In this document: one piece after another, positions 1 through 9,347 of the stretch
How the letters are laid out: every line of letters starts with the position of its first letter
Position numbering within the stretch: the first letter of the stretch is position 1
Notes under the pieces: generated by a model
Databases searched by the model: none
The model's input: the letters and a program-made list of their open reading frames with translations, nothing else
What the model was told of the DNA's origin: nothing
Assembly: GCF_010667655.1 (NCBI RefSeq)
Contig: NZ_WHZU01000003.1
Location: 1 to 64,000 of the forward strand
Source of the DNA: Bifidobacterium saimiriisciurei
GTDB lineage: Bacteria; Actinomycetota; Actinomycetes; Actinomycetales; Bifidobacteriaceae
Length of the DNA stretch: 64,000 nucleotides
Direction: 5' to 3'
Position numbers and translations under genes: made by a program

Positions 1-354
1 GTGCGCGAATACGCCGCCGGGAGGGGTCACGCCGTTGACCTGTGGATAGTAGCCGGCCGACGTGTACACGTATTCCTCGGGAATGATGCCGTCGTGGATG
101 ATGCGCTTGTCGGAGTAGATGTCGCGCAGGTAGGCGTTCAGTGCCTTCACACGCTGCGCCAGGCCGAGTTCGAGCTCGTCGAACTCCTTGGATTCGATGA
201 TGCGCGGCACCGGATCGTAGGGAAACAGCTGGTCGTGGTACTGCCCGTTCTTGTAGATGCCGAATCGTACGCCGTTACGGCTCAGTTCGCGGTTGATCGC
301 CGCCCTGCGGTCGACGAGTTCCGTTGCCATTTTCTGTGCCCGCGATTGAATCAC
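1..354 (-). CDS. Circularly permuted type 2 ATP-grasp protein, N-terminal part (cut by window edge)
   Basis: The minus-strand frame is open from position 354 to the window edge and gives 118 residues with no stop. It contains the stretches NRELSRNGVRFGIYKNGQYH, LFPYDPVPRII and SDKRIIHDGIIPEEYVYTS, which I recognise as the start of the DUF404/407 circularly permuted ATP-grasp family. These are ATP-dependent carboxylate-amine or peptide ligases of mostly unknown substrate. The chosen start is GTG at 354 because AAGGAG lies 8 nt upstream; an in-frame ATG nine codons downstream is the alternative. The ATP-binding core and C-terminus are outside the window. Substrate is unknown. Confidence 0.8.
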   Translation of the reverse strand, partial: MIQSRAQKMATELVDRRAAINRELSRNGVRFGIYKNGQYHDQLFPYDPVPRIIESKEFDELELGLAQRVKALNAYLRDIYSDKRIIHDGIIPEEYVYTSAGYYPQVNGVTPPGGVFAH

Positions 355-650
355 TGCCCACTCCTTTTCCCGCGTTTCCCATGTGCCGAAGCACCTGCGG
401 CCGGCACGTCCCGCGCACGGTCGCCGGCGTATGTTTCGCCTGCGACCGATCGGTGCGATGGCCGGCCGGCAATCTGGACATCAGATTAATCACGTGCCGT
501 TAACGCAAATACCGAGGAATGTTTCCAATATGATTCATGATTTATCGCATGTCATACGCGTGGGGCGGCCATGATGAAGACGCGCCGAGGCGGGCCTCGC
601 GCGTCGCGACCACCGCGGCCGCCGCAATCACGACATGTATATATATATGG

Positions 651-1565
651 CTACAGCGTGCGCACGGCACGAATGGCCTGCGCACGTTCGGCAAGCATAT
701 CGTCGGGAGGATAGGCCACGTATTCGAGCGTGAGCCCTTTGGCCGCGGCCGGGCCGGTGGAGCCTTCGCGCTTGGGAACGGCCATTTTCCGGGCGAACCA
801 TTCCACGTCTTTTCGACCGCGTCCGACCTGCAGACAGCCGTTGACCAGTGAGCGGACCATGTTCCTCGCGAACGCGTCGGCGACGATGGTGAAGCACAGC
901 AGTCCCGATTCCGCATACGGCACCGGCTCGCCGTAGCCGCCGTCGGCAGCTCCCCCATGCAGCATCGCGCCGGGGTCGGACCGACGCCACCTCGCGTACT
1001 TGACCTCGCGGATGGTGGTGCCTCCCGGATTGGGCGTGGCGAACGATCCGAAATCGTGCAGGCCGATGGTGAGCGCCGCCGCCTGGTTCATGGCGTCCAT
1101 GTCGAGCGTTTCGTCAATGGCGACGACGAATCCCCGGGTTCGGGGGTCCACGAATCGGCCGTTATCGTTCACCCGATAGACGTAGGTGCGTTCGAGAGCG
1201 GAGAATCGTGCGTCGAACCCTTCGGGGGCCCGCCGCACATGATGAATGGCGATGTCGTCGGGCAATACACGCTGCAACCGTCGTTCCAACGCGGTCTCCG
1301 GGGTCACGTCCATGTGCCCCACGGCCCGCGCAAGTATGTCTTCGGGAATGTCGATGTGGCAGACCTGATGCAGGGCGTGTACGCCGGTGTCGGTGCGTCC
1401 GGCCACCACAAGTCTGATTTCTGGGGCGTCGGAATCGTCGGCCCGTACGCGCAGCACCTTGCGAATCGCCGCCTCTATCTCCCCTTGCACGGTGCGCAGC
1501 TTCGGCTGGCGGGCCCATCCGTAGAAGGCTCCGCCGTCATATCCCAGATCAATCCTCAAACGCAT
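651..1565 (-). CDS. truA: tRNA pseudouridine(38-40) synthase TruA
   Basis: 304 residues, a normal length for TruA, which isomerises U38-U40 in the anticodon arm of many tRNAs. The N-terminus (RIDLGYDGGAFYGWARQP) and the catalytic block AGRTDTGVHALHQVCH, holding the nucleophilic Asp, are both visible. The gene is the last of the ribosomal cluster, 256 nt downstream of rplQ and separated from it by a hairpin terminator, so it probably has its own promoter. Position after rplQ is standard for bacteria. The region upstream holds repeated TTTGTGGGCC-type motifs described separately. Confidence 0.96.
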   Translation of the reverse strand: MRLRIDLGYDGGAFYGWARQPKLRTVQGEIEAAIRKVLRVRADDSDAPEIRLVVAGRTDTGVHALHQVCHIDIPEDILARAVGHMDVTPETALERRLQRVLPDDIAIHHVRRAPEGFDARFSALERTYVYRVNDNGRFVDPRTRGFVVAIDETLDMDAMNQAAALTIGLHDFGSFATPNPGGTTIREVKYARWRRSDPGAMLHGGAADGGYGEPVPYAESGLLCFTIVADAFARNMVRSLVNGCLQVGRGRKDVEWFARKMAVPKREGSTGPAAAKGLTLEYVAYPPDDMLAERAQAIRAVRTL

Positions 1566-1590
1566 ACGTACTACTTTGCCATATGTCCCG

Positions 1591-1744
1591 CTTTGTGGGC
1601 CCAGGACATGCGATAACCGTGGGCCAAATCGTTCATAAAGAGATTTGTGGGCCTAGGGCATATATGAAGACGCCAAAAAGTCCTTCCCCGTAATCGATTA
1701 GATCCACTTTACGTTTTTACCGATTGAATAGGCCCACAAATTTG
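1591..1744. repeat. Three copies of a TTTGTGGGCCYA motif upstream of truA
   Basis: CTTTGTGGGCCCAGGACATG is at 1591-1610, a second forward copy (TTTGTGGGCCTAGGGCATAT) is at 1645-1664, and an inverted copy (AGGCCCACAAATTT) is at 1730-1743. A related sequence (AGACCCACAAATCC) lies upstream of murB at 50246-50259. Copies 1 and 2 fall in the truA leader or promoter area. I do not recognise a known regulator site. Confidence 0.4.
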
Positions 1745-1781
1745 CAAAAAGAGGTCCGGAACCTTTCGGTTCTCGGACCTC
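1744..1781 (-). terminator. Rho-independent terminator after rplQ
   Basis: A stem (GAGGTCCGGAACC at 1751-1763, GGTTCTCGGACCTC at 1768-1781, one bulged base) is followed on the minus strand by a run of five T residues (A-run at 1746-1750). It ends the rpoA-rplQ transcript before truA. Confidence 0.85.
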
Positions 1782-1821
1782 TTCAGCGGTTTGAAACCAG
1801 TTCACCTGATGTGAATCAGAT

Positions 1822-2325
1822 TCACTCGGCCTTCTCCTCGGCGGCTTCCTGAGCCGGAGCCTCGGTGGCCTCAGCGGCCTGAGCCTCGGCCTCGGCGGCC
1901 GGAGCCTCTTCGGCGGCGGCCTTGGTGGCGGCCTCGGCCTCGGCAACGGTGGCCTTCTTGGCGCTCAGCGGCTCGGTGACGAGCTCGATGACGGCCATCG
2001 GGGCGTTGTCGCCGCGGCGCGGAGCGATCTTGACGATGCGGGTGTAGCCACCTTCACGCTGCTCCATCATTTCGGCGATCTGGGTGAACAGCACGTGCAC
2101 GACGCTCTTGTTGCGGATGACGCGCATCACGCGACGGCGGGAGTGCAGGTCGCCACGCTTGGCGAACGTGATCAGACGCTCGGCCAGCGGACGGAGGCGC
2201 TTGGCCTTCGGCAGCGTGGTGGTGATGCGGCCGTTCTGGAACAGGCTCGTAGCCATGTTGGCGAGCATCAGGCGCTCATGCGCGGGGCTGGAAGCCAGAC
2301 GCGGGCCCTTCTTGGGTGTAGGCAT
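1822..2325 (-). CDS. rplQ: 50S ribosomal protein L17
   Basis: 167 residues. The first about 120 residues are a canonical L17 ([20 protein letters not shown] start, then [20 protein letters not shown]). About 45 further residues form an Ala/Glu-rich acidic tail ([20 protein letters not shown] and onward). L17 binds 23S rRNA near the exit tunnel; the tail is an extension seen in actinobacterial L17 and is likely disordered. It lies 105 nt downstream of rpoA and is followed by a terminator. Confidence 0.97.
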   Translation of the reverse strand: MPTPKKGPRLASSPAHERLMLANMATSLFQNGRITTTLPKAKRLRPLAERLITFAKRGDLHSRRRVMRVIRNKSVVHVLFTQIAEMMEQREGGYTRIVKIAPRRGDNAPMAVIELVTEPLSAKKATVAEAEAATKAAAEEAPAAEAEAQAAEATEAPAQEAAEEKAE

Positions 2326-2430
2326 TGTATTACTCCTTATGTCCCGTGCCGGCAGGAGGGCAGAGGCCCAAACGTCTGCTCGGCACGAGGCTGCGTTTAT
2401 TCAAGGGAGACGTTCGTCTCCCGGAGACGA

Positions 2431-3426
2431 TCACTCGTCTTCCGGAGAGAAGAACGTGCCTCCTTCGAGATTGATGGTATCGAGACCAAGCGGCGAGGCC
2501 TTGAGCGACAGACCGAGGGACTGCAGCTTCTCCTTGACTTCGTCGATGGACTTCATACCGAAATTGCGGATGTCGAGCAGGTCCTGCTCCGTATGGGAGA
2601 CCAGCTCGCCGACCGTGTGGATGCCCTCGCGCTTGAGGCAGTTGTAGGAACGCTGCGTCAAGTTGAGCTCCTCGATCGGAACCGCCATCTCGGGGTTGGT
2701 TTCTTCCACGACCGGAACCGGACCGACCTCGATACCCTCCGCCTGGTTGTTGAGCTCACGGCACAGGCCGAACAGCTCGACAAGGGTGGAGCCTGCGGAT
2801 GCCACGGCATCACGCGGGGAAATGGCCGGCTTGGTCTCCACATCAAGGATGAGCTTATCAAAGTCGGTACGCTGCTCGACACGAGTAGCCTCGACCTTGT
2901 AGCTCACCTTCAGCACTGGAGAGTAGATGGAATCCACCGGAATGCGACCGATCTCGCCCGTATCCTGCTTGTTCATCTGAGCAGGAACGTAACCGCGGCC
3001 ACGCTCGACAGTGAACTCGATCTCCAGCTCGCCGTCCTCGGCGAGAGTGGCGATGTGAAGATCGGGATTGGAGATGACGACGCCGGCCGGCGGAGTGATG
3101 TCTCCGGCGGTGGCCTCGCCTTCACCGTTCTTGCGCAGGTACATGACGACGGGCTCGTCGTATTCGCTGGTAAGAACGATTCCCTTGATGTTCAGAAGAA
3201 TCTCGGTAACGTCTTCCTTCACGCCGGGCAGAGTGGTGAACTCATGCAGCGCGCCGGAGATGCGCACCGACGTAACAGCAGCTCCGGGGATGGAGCTGAG
3301 CAGCGTACGGCGCAGCGAGTTACCGAGGGTGTAGCCAAAACCAGGCTCAAGCGGCTCGATGGTGAAGCGGGAACGCTGGGGATTGAGGACTTCCTCAGTC
3401 AGGGTCGGACGCTGTGCAATAAGCAC
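2431..3426 (-). CDS. rpoA: DNA-directed RNA polymerase subunit alpha
   Basis: 331 residues. The N-terminal domain ([20 protein letters not shown]) forms the assembly dimer, and the C-terminal domain ([20 protein letters not shown], then the [20 protein letters not shown] helix-hairpin-helix) contacts UP elements and activators. Length and both domains are standard. It sits between rpsK (83 nt upstream) and rplQ, the usual alpha-operon order, although rpsD, normally between rpsK and rpoA in actinobacteria, is missing here. Confidence 0.98.
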   Translation of the reverse strand: MLIAQRPTLTEEVLNPQRSRFTIEPLEPGFGYTLGNSLRRTLLSSIPGAAVTSVRISGALHEFTTLPGVKEDVTEILLNIKGIVLTSEYDEPVVMYLRKNGEGEATAGDITPPAGVVISNPDLHIATLAEDGELEIEFTVERGRGYVPAQMNKQDTGEIGRIPVDSIYSPVLKVSYKVEATRVEQRTDFDKLILDVETKPAISPRDAVASAGSTLVELFGLCRELNNQAEGIEVGPVPVVEETNPEMAVPIEELNLTQRSYNCLKREGIHTVGELVSHTEQDLLDIRNFGMKSIDEVKEKLQSLGLSLKASPLGLDTINLEGGTFFSPEDE

Positions 3427-3509
3427 TTTACACTTATCCTTTCAGCTCAAACCGGCCGTGCACTCGCCGGTTCTCGCGGGTTGGATTATAGATTCTGTAG
3501 GTCAGTGCT

Positions 3510-3908
3510 TCAGACGCGGCGACGCTTCGGAGGACGAACGCCGTTGTGAGCCTGCGGGGTGACGTCGGAGATGGAACCGACCTCAAGGCCTGCGGACTGC
3601 AGGGAGCGGATGGCGGTTTCGCGACCGGAACCCGGGCCCTTCACGAACACGTCGACCTTCTTGACGCCGTGTTCCATGGCCTTGCGGGCGGCGGCTTCGG
3701 CAGCCATGCCAGCGGCGTACGGCGTGGACTTACGGGAGCCCTTGAAGCCGACATCGCCACCGGACGCCCAGGAGACAACGGCACCGGACGGATCGGTGAT
3801 CGAGATGATCGTGTTGTTGAATGTGGACTTGATGTGCGCCTGTCCGACGGGAACCGACTTACGGTCCCTACGACGGGGCTTGCGCGTGGCCTGCTTCGCA
3901 GCTGCCAT
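3510..3908 (-). CDS. rpsK: 30S ribosomal protein S11
   Basis: 132 residues with the S11 signature [20 protein letters not shown] and the C-terminal [19 protein letters not shown]11 forms the platform of the small subunit near the E-site mRNA. It lies 89 nt after rpsM and 83 nt before rpoA on the same strand. Confidence 0.98.
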   Translation of the reverse strand: MAAAKQATRKPRRRDRKSVPVGQAHIKSTFNNTIISITDPSGAVVSWASGGDVGFKGSRKSTPYAAGMAAEAAARKAMEHGVKKVDVFVKGPGSGRETAIRSLQSAGLEVGSISDVTPQAHNGVRPPKRRRV

Positions 3909-3997
3909 GGATCCTCGTTTCCTTGTTTACGAATAATTATCGAATTTCAGGCGATGAGCGTCAACCACTCGTGGCCTGAACTGAGGTCTGATGAAAA

Positions 3998-4369
3998 TCA
4001 GGCCTTCTTCTTACCGGCGACCGTGCGCTTCGGGCCCTTGCGGGTACGGGCGTTGGTCTTGGTGCGCTGGCCACGCACGGGCAGGTGCCTACGGTGACGC
4101 ATGCCCTGGTAGCAGTTAATCTGGATCTTACGGCGAATATCCGCATCCACCTCACGGCGGAGATCACCCTCGATCTTGTAGTTACCCTCAAGGTAATCAC
4201 GCAGCGTAATCAGCTGCTCATCGGAGAGATCCTTAACGCGGGTGTCCGGGTTGATACCGGTCGCTGCGAGCGTTTCCTTGGCACGAGTGCGACCCACACC
4301 AAAGATGTAGGTGAGGGCGATCTCGATGCGCTTCTCATTGGGGATGTCGACTCCGGCAAGACGTGCCAT
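3998..4369 (-). CDS. rpsM: 30S ribosomal protein S13
   Basis: 123 residues beginning [20 protein letters not shown] and ending in the basic tail [16 protein letters not shown] that reaches toward the P-site tRNA. The helix-two-turn-helix motif and the [20 protein letters not shown] block are typical S13. A 145-nt gap separates it from rpmJ upstream. Confidence 0.98.
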   Translation of the reverse strand: MARLAGVDIPNEKRIEIALTYIFGVGRTRAKETLAATGINPDTRVKDLSDEQLITLRDYLEGNYKIEGDLRREVDADIRRKIQINCYQGMRHRRHLPVRGQRTKTNARTRKGPKRTVAGKKKA

Positions 4370-4514
4370 TGCGATTCCTTCTGTTCATCGGAGGTCTTAC
4401 GCCAAATCGTCCGAGTTCACGGCCCAGGCCTCCGCACCTGGGGTTCAATGCCGTACGTGGTGATACGAACACTGTGATTCAGCGTCTGGTTTACTTTGCC
4501 GCTGGGGTCTGCTT

Positions 4515-4628
4515 TCAGCCCTGACGCTGCTTATGGCGCGGGTTCTCGCAGATCACCATGACGCGGCCGTGACGACGGATCACGCGGCACTTGTCGCAGA
4601 TCTTCTTCACACTGGGGCTGACCTTCAT
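4515..4628 (-). CDS. rpmJ: 50S ribosomal protein L36
   Basis: A 37-residue protein read directly from the minus strand: [20 protein letters not shown], then [17 protein letters not shown]. Cys11, Cys14, Cys27 and His32 make the zinc ribbon of the zinc-binding form of L36. It lies 10 nt downstream of infA, the conserved infA-rpmJ-rpsM order. Too short for most ORF cut-offs. Confidence 0.97.
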   Translation of the reverse strand: MKVSPSVKKICDKCRVIRRHGRVMVICENPRHKQRQG

Positions 4629-4638
4629 GGTTTTCCTT

Positions 4639-4857
4639 TTACTTGTAACGGTACGTAATTCGACCACGGTTCAGATCGTACGGGCTCATTTCGAGCACGA
4701 CGCGATCCTGCGGAAGGATGCGGATGTAGTTCTTCCTCATCTTGCCGGAGATCGTCGCCAGAACGATGTGCTTGTTTTCGAGTTCGACACGGAACATCGC
4801 GTTCGGCAATGCTTCGATAACCTGACCTTCTACCTCAATCACACCGTCTTTTGCCAT
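4639..4857 (-). CDS. infA: Translation initiation factor IF-1
   Basis: 72 residues, exactly the usual IF-1 length, a single OB-fold ([20 protein letters not shown] start, [20 protein letters not shown] middle). IF-1 blocks the ribosomal A site during initiation and stimulates IF-2 and IF-3. It is 142 nt after adk, with a strong hairpin between, so it may be transcribed from its own promoter together with rpmJ. Confidence 0.98.
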   Translation of the reverse strand: MAKDGVIEVEGQVIEALPNAMFRVELENKHIVLATISGKMRKNYIRILPQDRVVLEMSPYDLNRGRITYRYK

Positions 4858-4933
4858 GAGTCCCTATCCGTTCCTTGGCGTCAATTACTGAAAGATATGC
4901 CCGAAGACACACCAAAAATACAGAATAACAGAA

Positions 4934-4968
4934 ACACCGTATTCCCGCAAGTCGTGGGAATACGGTGT
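4934..4968 (-). terminator. Terminator after adk
   Basis: Perfect 13-bp stem (ACACCGTATTCCC at 4934-4946 with GGGAATACGGTGT at 4956-4968) and a 9-nt loop. On the minus strand it is followed by a T-rich stretch (TTTCTGTTATTCTG). It lies between adk and infA and probably ends the spc-secY-adk transcript. Confidence 0.75.
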
Positions 4969-4999
4969 GCTATTGGCGTGTCGTAATCGACGGGCCGGA

Positions 5000-5566
5000 T
5001 CAGCGGGCGTCGAGCGCGCTGACGATGTTGGCCTGGATGGCGTCGATGTCGCCGACGCCGTCGATCTTGACCAACAGGCCGCGTTCCTCGTAGGTGTCGA
5101 GCAGCGGAGCGGTCTCCTTGGCGTACACGTCGAGGCGCTTGGCGATGGCCTCCGGCGTATCGTCGGAACGGCCTTCGATCTCGGCGCGCTTCTTCATGCG
5201 CTCCATGAGCACGTCGTGGTCGGCGTCGAGGGCGACGACGGCGGAGAGCGGGGTGCCCAGCTTGGCGAGGATGCCATCGAGGGCCTCCACCTGGGAGGCG
5301 TTGCGCGGGTAGCCGTCGAGGATCCAGCCGTTCTTGGCGTCGTCCTGGCCGAGACGGTCCTCGACGATGCGGTTGGTCAGTTCGTCGGGGACGAGCTCAC
5401 CCTTGTCGATGAACTTCAGCGCTTCGAGACCGAGCTCGGTCTTGTTCTTGATGTTGAAGCGGAAGATGTCACCGGTGGAGATGGTGGGGATGCCGTAGTG
5501 CTCGGCGAGCTTGGCGGCCTGAGTGCCCTTGCCGACGCCCTGGGGGCCCATGATTAGCAGTCGCAT
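5000..5566 (-). CDS. adk: Adenylate kinase
   Basis: 188 residues. Catalyses ATP + AMP to 2 ADP in the cytoplasm. The P-loop GPQGVGKGTQAAKLA is at residues 7-21 and the catalytic Arg is in DGYPRNASQVEA. The length shows the short form without the zinc-type LID domain, common in actinobacteria. It starts 1 nt after the secY stop and is therefore probably translationally coupled. The map gene (methionine aminopeptidase), usual next partner, is absent. Confidence 0.97.
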   Translation of the reverse strand: MRLLIMGPQGVGKGTQAAKLAEHYGIPTISTGDIFRFNIKNKTELGLEALKFIDKGELVPDELTNRIVEDRLGQDDAKNGWILDGYPRNASQVEALDGILAKLGTPLSAVVALDADHDVLMERMKKRAEIEGRSDDTPEAIAKRLDVYAKETAPLLDTYEERGLLVKIDGVGDIDAIQANIVSALDAR

Positions 5567-5567
5567 A

Positions 5568-6902
5568 TCACTTACTTTCTGTGTTGGTTTCGTCTTCGAG
5601 CAGGAAGCCTTCGTACTGGAACTGCTCGGTGCGGGCCTTGGCCTGGCGAAGGGTGTCGAGGCCGACGCCCGCGATGATCAGGATGGTGGTGCCGCCGAAC
5701 GGCAGCTGCTGGCTGAGACTCAGAGCCATGATCAGCACGGTCGGGATGAGGGCCACGAACAGCAGGTAGACCGCGCCCACGGTGTTGAGGCGGTTCATCA
5801 CGTACGTGAGGTACTGGCTGGTGGCGCGGCCGGCGCGGATGCCGGGGATGAAGCCGCCGTACTGCTTCATGTTGTCGGCGGTCTCGTCCGTGTTGAACGT
5901 GATCGACGTGTAGAAGAAGCAGAAGAACACGATCATGACGGCGTACAGGCCGATGTACCACACGGTGGTCGTGTCGGCGAGGTTCGTGTTGATCCACTTG
6001 ACCCACGACTGGTCCGACTTGCCGAACTGCGCGATCAGGGTCGGCACGGCGAGGATGGACGAGGCGAAGATCGGCGGGATCACGCCGGACATGTTGATCT
6101 TCAGCGGCAGGTATGTGCTGGTGCCGCCGTACATCTTGCGGCCGATCATGCGGCGGGTGTACTGCACCGGTATGCGGCGCTGCGCGAGCTCGACGAACAC
6201 GACGAACACGAGGATGACCACGAGCACGCCCACGACGATGCCGAACTTGGTCCAGTCGCCGTTCGAGCCGTTGGAGCCCCAGCCGATGTCCCACAGCTTG
6301 GGCAGGAAGCCCGAGCAGATGGACATGAAGATCAGCACGCTCATGCCGTTGCCGATGGCCTTGTCGGTGATGAGCTCGGCCATCCACATGATCAGGCCGG
6401 TGCCGCCGGTCATGATGAGAATCATGACGATGAGGTTCCACGGGCTGCCGTCCGGGATGACCTGGCCGGAGCAGGCGTAGTTGAACAGGGCGCCGGTACG
6501 GGCGGTCACCAGGATGGTGGTCGACTGCAGCACGGCCAGGCCGATGGTCATGTAACGCGTGTACTGCGTCAGCTTGGCCTCGCCCGACTGGCCTTCCTTG
6601 TGCAACGCCTCGAAGCGGGGAATCACCACGCGAAGCAGCTGCACGACGATGGACGCCGTGATGTACGGCATGATGCCCAACGCGAAGATCGACAGCTGCA
6701 GCAGGGCGCCGCCGGAGAAGAGGTTGACCAGACCGATGAAGTCCTCGTTGCTGGATCCGGCGATGCAGTCCTGCACCGTTTTGTAGTCCACGCCGGGCAC
6801 CGGGATGAACGAACCGATGCGGTAGACGATGATGATACCGAAGACGAAGAGGATCTTGTTCCTCAGCTCCTTGGTACGGAGAGCTTGAATGAGCGTTCTC
6901 AC
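5568..6902 (-). CDS. secY: Preprotein translocase subunit SecY
   Basis: 444 residues when started at GTG 6902, chosen because AAGGGAGG is 6 nt upstream and the protein then begins VRTLIQALRTKELRNKILFV, as in other actinobacterial SecY. The frame is open 33 codons further upstream but that stretch is Cys-rich and unlike the family. Ten membrane segments form the protein-conducting channel; the plug region FVFGIIIVYRIGSFIPVPGV and the loop KYGG-like KMYGGTSTYLPLKINMSGVI are visible. It lies 132 nt after rplO, behind a hairpin, and 1 nt before adk. Confidence 0.96.
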   Translation of the reverse strand: MRTLIQALRTKELRNKILFVFGIIIVYRIGSFIPVPGVDYKTVQDCIAGSSNEDFIGLVNLFSGGALLQLSIFALGIMPYITASIVVQLLRVVIPRFEALHKEGQSGEAKLTQYTRYMTIGLAVLQSTTILVTARTGALFNYACSGQVIPDGSPWNLIVMILIMTGGTGLIMWMAELITDKAIGNGMSVLIFMSICSGFLPKLWDIGWGSNGSNGDWTKFGIVVGVLVVILVFVVFVELAQRRIPVQYTRRMIGRKMYGGTSTYLPLKINMSGVIPPIFASSILAVPTLIAQFGKSDQSWVKWINTNLADTTTVWYIGLYAVMIVFFCFFYTSITFNTDETADNMKQYGGFIPGIRAGRATSQYLTYVMNRLNTVGAVYLLFVALIPTVLIMALSLSQQLPFGGTTILIIAGVGLDTLRQAKARTEQFQYEGFLLEDETNTESK

Positions 6903-6971
6903 GTGTTTCCTCCCTTGGTATGCCGGCGTCTCTGGGCATACACATACAGGCAAACAGTGTACACATACGCA

Positions 6972-7001
6972 ATGACCCTCCCCTGTTACGGGGAGGGTCA
7001 T
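6972..7001. terminator. Strong hairpin between rplO and secY
   Basis: Perfect 12-bp stem (ATGACCCTCCCC at 6972-6983, GGGGAGGGTCAT at 6990-7001) with a 6-nt loop. No T-run follows on the minus strand, so it may be a partial terminator or an RNA-processing site that sets secY-adk expression apart from the ribosomal genes. Confidence 0.5.
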
Positions 7002-7034
7002 GCATCTTTTTACGGAAGCGTTTCCCTCAGAAGA

Positions 7035-7499
7035 TTACTCTTCGGAGATGGAGCCTCCGGCGGCCTCGATCTTGGTCTTGGCGGAAGCCGAAGCCTTGAC
7101 ACCCTTGAGGGTGAGGGCCACGGAGATCTCGCCATCGCCGAGAACCTTGACCGGGAAGCCGCCACGGACGGCTCCCTTGGCGACCAGCTGCTCAACGGTC
7201 ACTTCGCCACCCTGCGGGAACAGCTCGGCGAGAGCGGAGACGTTGACGACCTGGTACTGCTTCTTGAACGGGCTCTTGAAGCCACGCAGCTTCGGCAGGC
7301 GCATGTACAGCGGCAGCTGTCCACCTTCGAAGCCAGGACGCACCTGGTAGCGTGCCTTCGTGCCCTTGGTGCCACGACCGGAGGTCTTACCCTTGGAGCC
7401 TTCACCACGACCGACGCGGGTCTTGGCCTTGTTGGCACCGGGGGCCGGACGCAGATCGTGCATGCGCAGGATTGTGGCTTCCTCGTTGTTTTCGGCCAT
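7035..7499 (-). CDS. rplO: 50S ribosomal protein L15
   Basis: 154 residues. The Gly/Lys-rich N-terminal half ([20 protein letters not shown]) and [20 protein letters not shown] are classic L15. AGGAGG precedes the ATG at 7499 by about 9 nt, which decides this start over the internal ATG 12 codons later. It begins 2 nt after rpmD. Confidence 0.97.
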   Translation of the reverse strand: MAENNEEATILRMHDLRPAPGANKAKTRVGRGEGSKGKTSGRGTKGTKARYQVRPGFEGGQLPLYMRLPKLRGFKSPFKKQYQVVNVSALAELFPQGGEVTVEQLVAKGAVRGGFPVKVLGDGEISVALTLKGVKASASAKTKIEAAGGSISEE

Positions 7500-7501
7500 A
7501 A

Positions 7502-7684
7502 TCAGTCTGCCTCCTCTACGGTGACCATGTGGCGGATCTTGTCGATCATGCCACGGTAGACAGGGGTGTCCTCGCGGATGACGGTCTGACCGATCTTGCG
7601 CAGGCCGAGCGACTGGGCGTTGGCCTTCTGCACGGCGGTCTTACCGGCGAAACCACGGATCAGAGTGATCTTGAGATTTGCCAT
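7502..7684 (-). CDS. rpmD: 50S ribosomal protein L30
   Basis: 60 residues from ATG 7684 ([20 protein letters not shown]), the family consensus start. An in-frame GTG two codons upstream at 7690 overlaps the rpsE stop as GTGA and has AAGGA 6 nt before it, so translation could also begin there. Single ferredoxin-like domain, normal length. Lies between rpsE and rplO as usual. Confidence 0.96.
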   Translation of the reverse strand: MANLKITLIRGFAGKTAVQKANAQSLGLRKIGQTVIREDTPVYRGMIDKIRHMVTVEEAD

Positions 7685-7686
7685 TC

Positions 7687-8418
7687 TCACTCACCGTCCT
7701 TCTCTTCGGCTGCCTTGGCAGCGGCTTCCTCGCGAGCCTTGCGGGCCTCGGCGATGCCGGCGGCGCGCTCACGGAGGAGGGCCTCGGGAGCGACCTCTTC
7801 GAGGCTCAGGCCACGACGGGCGGCGACCTCTTCGGGCTCCTCAAGCTGCTTGAGGGCGTCCACGGTGGCGTTCACGGTGTTGATCGCGTTCGACGAACCC
7901 ATGGACTTGGACAGGATGTCGGTGATGCCGGCGCACTCGAGCACGGCGCGGACGGCGCCACCGGCGATAACACCGGTACCCGGGGCGGCCGGGCGAAGCA
8001 GCACGGTGCCGGCGGAGTCGTGGCCAAGCACCGGGTGGGTGATGGTGCCACGGACGCGCGGAACGGTGAACATGTGCTTCTTGGCGTCGAGCTGGCCCTT
8101 GGCGATAGCCGCCGGGACCTCACGGGACTTGCCGTAGCCGACGCCGACGGTGCCCTTGCCATCACCTACGACCACGAGAGCGGCGAAGCTGAACGTACGG
8201 CCGCCCTTGTGGGTCTTGGCCACACGGTTGATGGTGACGACGCGATCGAGCAGCTCGTCGCCGCGGTTCTCCTCACGGCGGTTGCGACGCTCGCCACGAC
8301 GACCCTCGCCACGACCGCCGCGGCGGCCCTTGCGATCCTCGTTCTTGGCAACGGCTTCGGCTTCGGTCTTCTGCGAATCTTCAGCCACTTGGGTTTCCTT
8401 CACTTCGTTGTCGCTCAC
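7687..8418 (-). CDS. rpsE: 30S ribosomal protein S5
   Basis: 243 residues, longer than the about 166 of E. coli. A highly basic N-terminal extension (residues about 25-50, rich in Arg, Gly and Glu) precedes the canonical double-stranded RNA-binding domain ([40 protein letters not shown]) and the C-terminal domain ([20 protein letters not shown]). S5 affects decoding fidelity. It overlaps rplR by 4 nt (ATGA-type coupling). Confidence 0.97.
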   Translation of the reverse strand: MSDNEVKETQVAEDSQKTEAEAVAKNEDRKGRRGGRGEGRRGERRNRREENRGDELLDRVVTINRVAKTHKGGRTFSFAALVVVGDGKGTVGVGYGKSREVPAAIAKGQLDAKKHMFTVPRVRGTITHPVLGHDSAGTVLLRPAAPGTGVIAGGAVRAVLECAGITDILSKSMGSSNAINTVNATVDALKQLEEPEEVAARRGLSLEEVAPEALLRERAAGIAEARKAREEAAAKAAEEKDGE

Positions 8419-8786
8419 AGTGCCAGACCTCCCTCGCGGGCGCCTTCAGCAACGGCTGCGACGCGACCATGGTACTTGTTGCCACCGCGGTCGAAGACGA
8501 CGGCGGAGATGCCGGCGGCCTTGGCCTTCTCGGCGATGAGCTCGCCGACCTTCTTGGCGGCATCGGTCTTGGTGCCTTCGAAACCGGTGAAGTCGTCGTT
8601 CAGCGTGGAGGCGCTCACCAGGGTGATGCCCTTGGTGTCATCCACGACCTGAGCGATCATGTTGCGGTTGGTACGGGTAACGACCAGGCGCGGACGCTCG
8701 GCGGTGCCGATGATCTTCTTGCGAAGACGTGCGTGACGGCGCAGGCGGGCAACCTTCTTGCCCTTACCGAAAATCTTAACGGTCAT
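8415..8786 (-). CDS. rplR: 50S ribosomal protein L18
   Basis: 123 residues from ATG 8786, 1 nt after the rplF stop. The open frame extends upstream into rplF but family alignment supports [20 protein letters not shown] as the start. L18 binds 5S rRNA; the [20 protein letters not shown] and [20 protein letters not shown] segments are typical. Confidence 0.97.
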   Translation of the reverse strand: MTVKIFGKGKKVARLRRHARLRKKIIGTAERPRLVVTRTNRNMIAQVVDDTKGITLVSASTLNDDFTGFEGTKTDAAKKVGELIAEKAKAAGISAVVFDRGGNKYHGRVAAVAEGAREGGLAL

Positions 8787-8787
8787 A

Positions 8788-9327
8788 TCACTTACCAGCC
8801 TTTCCAGCCTTGCGCAGAATGTGCTCATCCGCGTACTTCACGCCCTTGCCCTTGTAGGGTTCCGGAGCGCGCAGCTTGCGAATGTTAGCTGCAACCTGGC
8901 CGACGACCTGCTTGTCGATGCCCTTGACGACGAGCTCGTTGGCGTTGACGACCTCGAACTCGATGCCTTCCGGCGGGTTGACGGTGATCGTGTGGGAGTA
9001 GCCCAGGAAGAACTCCAGGCCCTTGCCCTTGGCGACCACGCGGTAACCGGTACCGACGATGAGCAGGCGCTTGGCGTAGCCTTCGTGCACGCCCTTGACC
9101 ATCGAGGCGATGATGGAGCGGCTCAGGCCATGCTTGGCGCGGGTAGGACGAAGATCATCGGCCGGGGTGAGAACAATCTCGTTGTTCTCGACGACGGCGG
9201 TGATGCCTTCGGGGATAGTGTAGGAGTCAGAGCCCTTCGGTCCCTTGGCGGTGAACGCCTGACCATCGAGCTTGACCTCGACCCCAGCCGGAATGGCGAC
9301 GGGGAGCTTACCGATATGCGATGCCAT
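8788..9327 (-). CDS. rplF: 50S ribosomal protein L6
   Basis: 179 residues, normal length, with two L6 domains. The start [20 protein letters not shown] and the C-terminal [20 protein letters not shown] block are diagnostic. L6 sits at the base of the stalk near the sarcin-ricin loop. It follows rpsH by 20 nt. Confidence 0.98.
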   Translation of the reverse strand: MASHIGKLPVAIPAGVEVKLDGQAFTAKGPKGSDSYTIPEGITAVVENNEIVLTPADDLRPTRAKHGLSRSIIASMVKGVHEGYAKRLLIVGTGYRVVAKGKGLEFFLGYSHTITVNPPEGIEFEVVNANELVVKGIDKQVVGQVAANIRKLRAPEPYKGKGVKYADEHILRKAGKAGK

Positions 9328-9347
9328 AAGTAATCAGCTCTCCTTTC

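Noticed and set aside
634..648. TATATATATA run downstream of truA as a promoter or replication element
   Set aside because: It is only a short dinucleotide run with no -35 or iteron context; the 296-nt region 355-650 shows nothing else I can support.
5523..7559. 678-residue plus-strand open frame
   Set aside because: Antisense across secY and rplO; His/Asp/Glu-rich nonsense composition.
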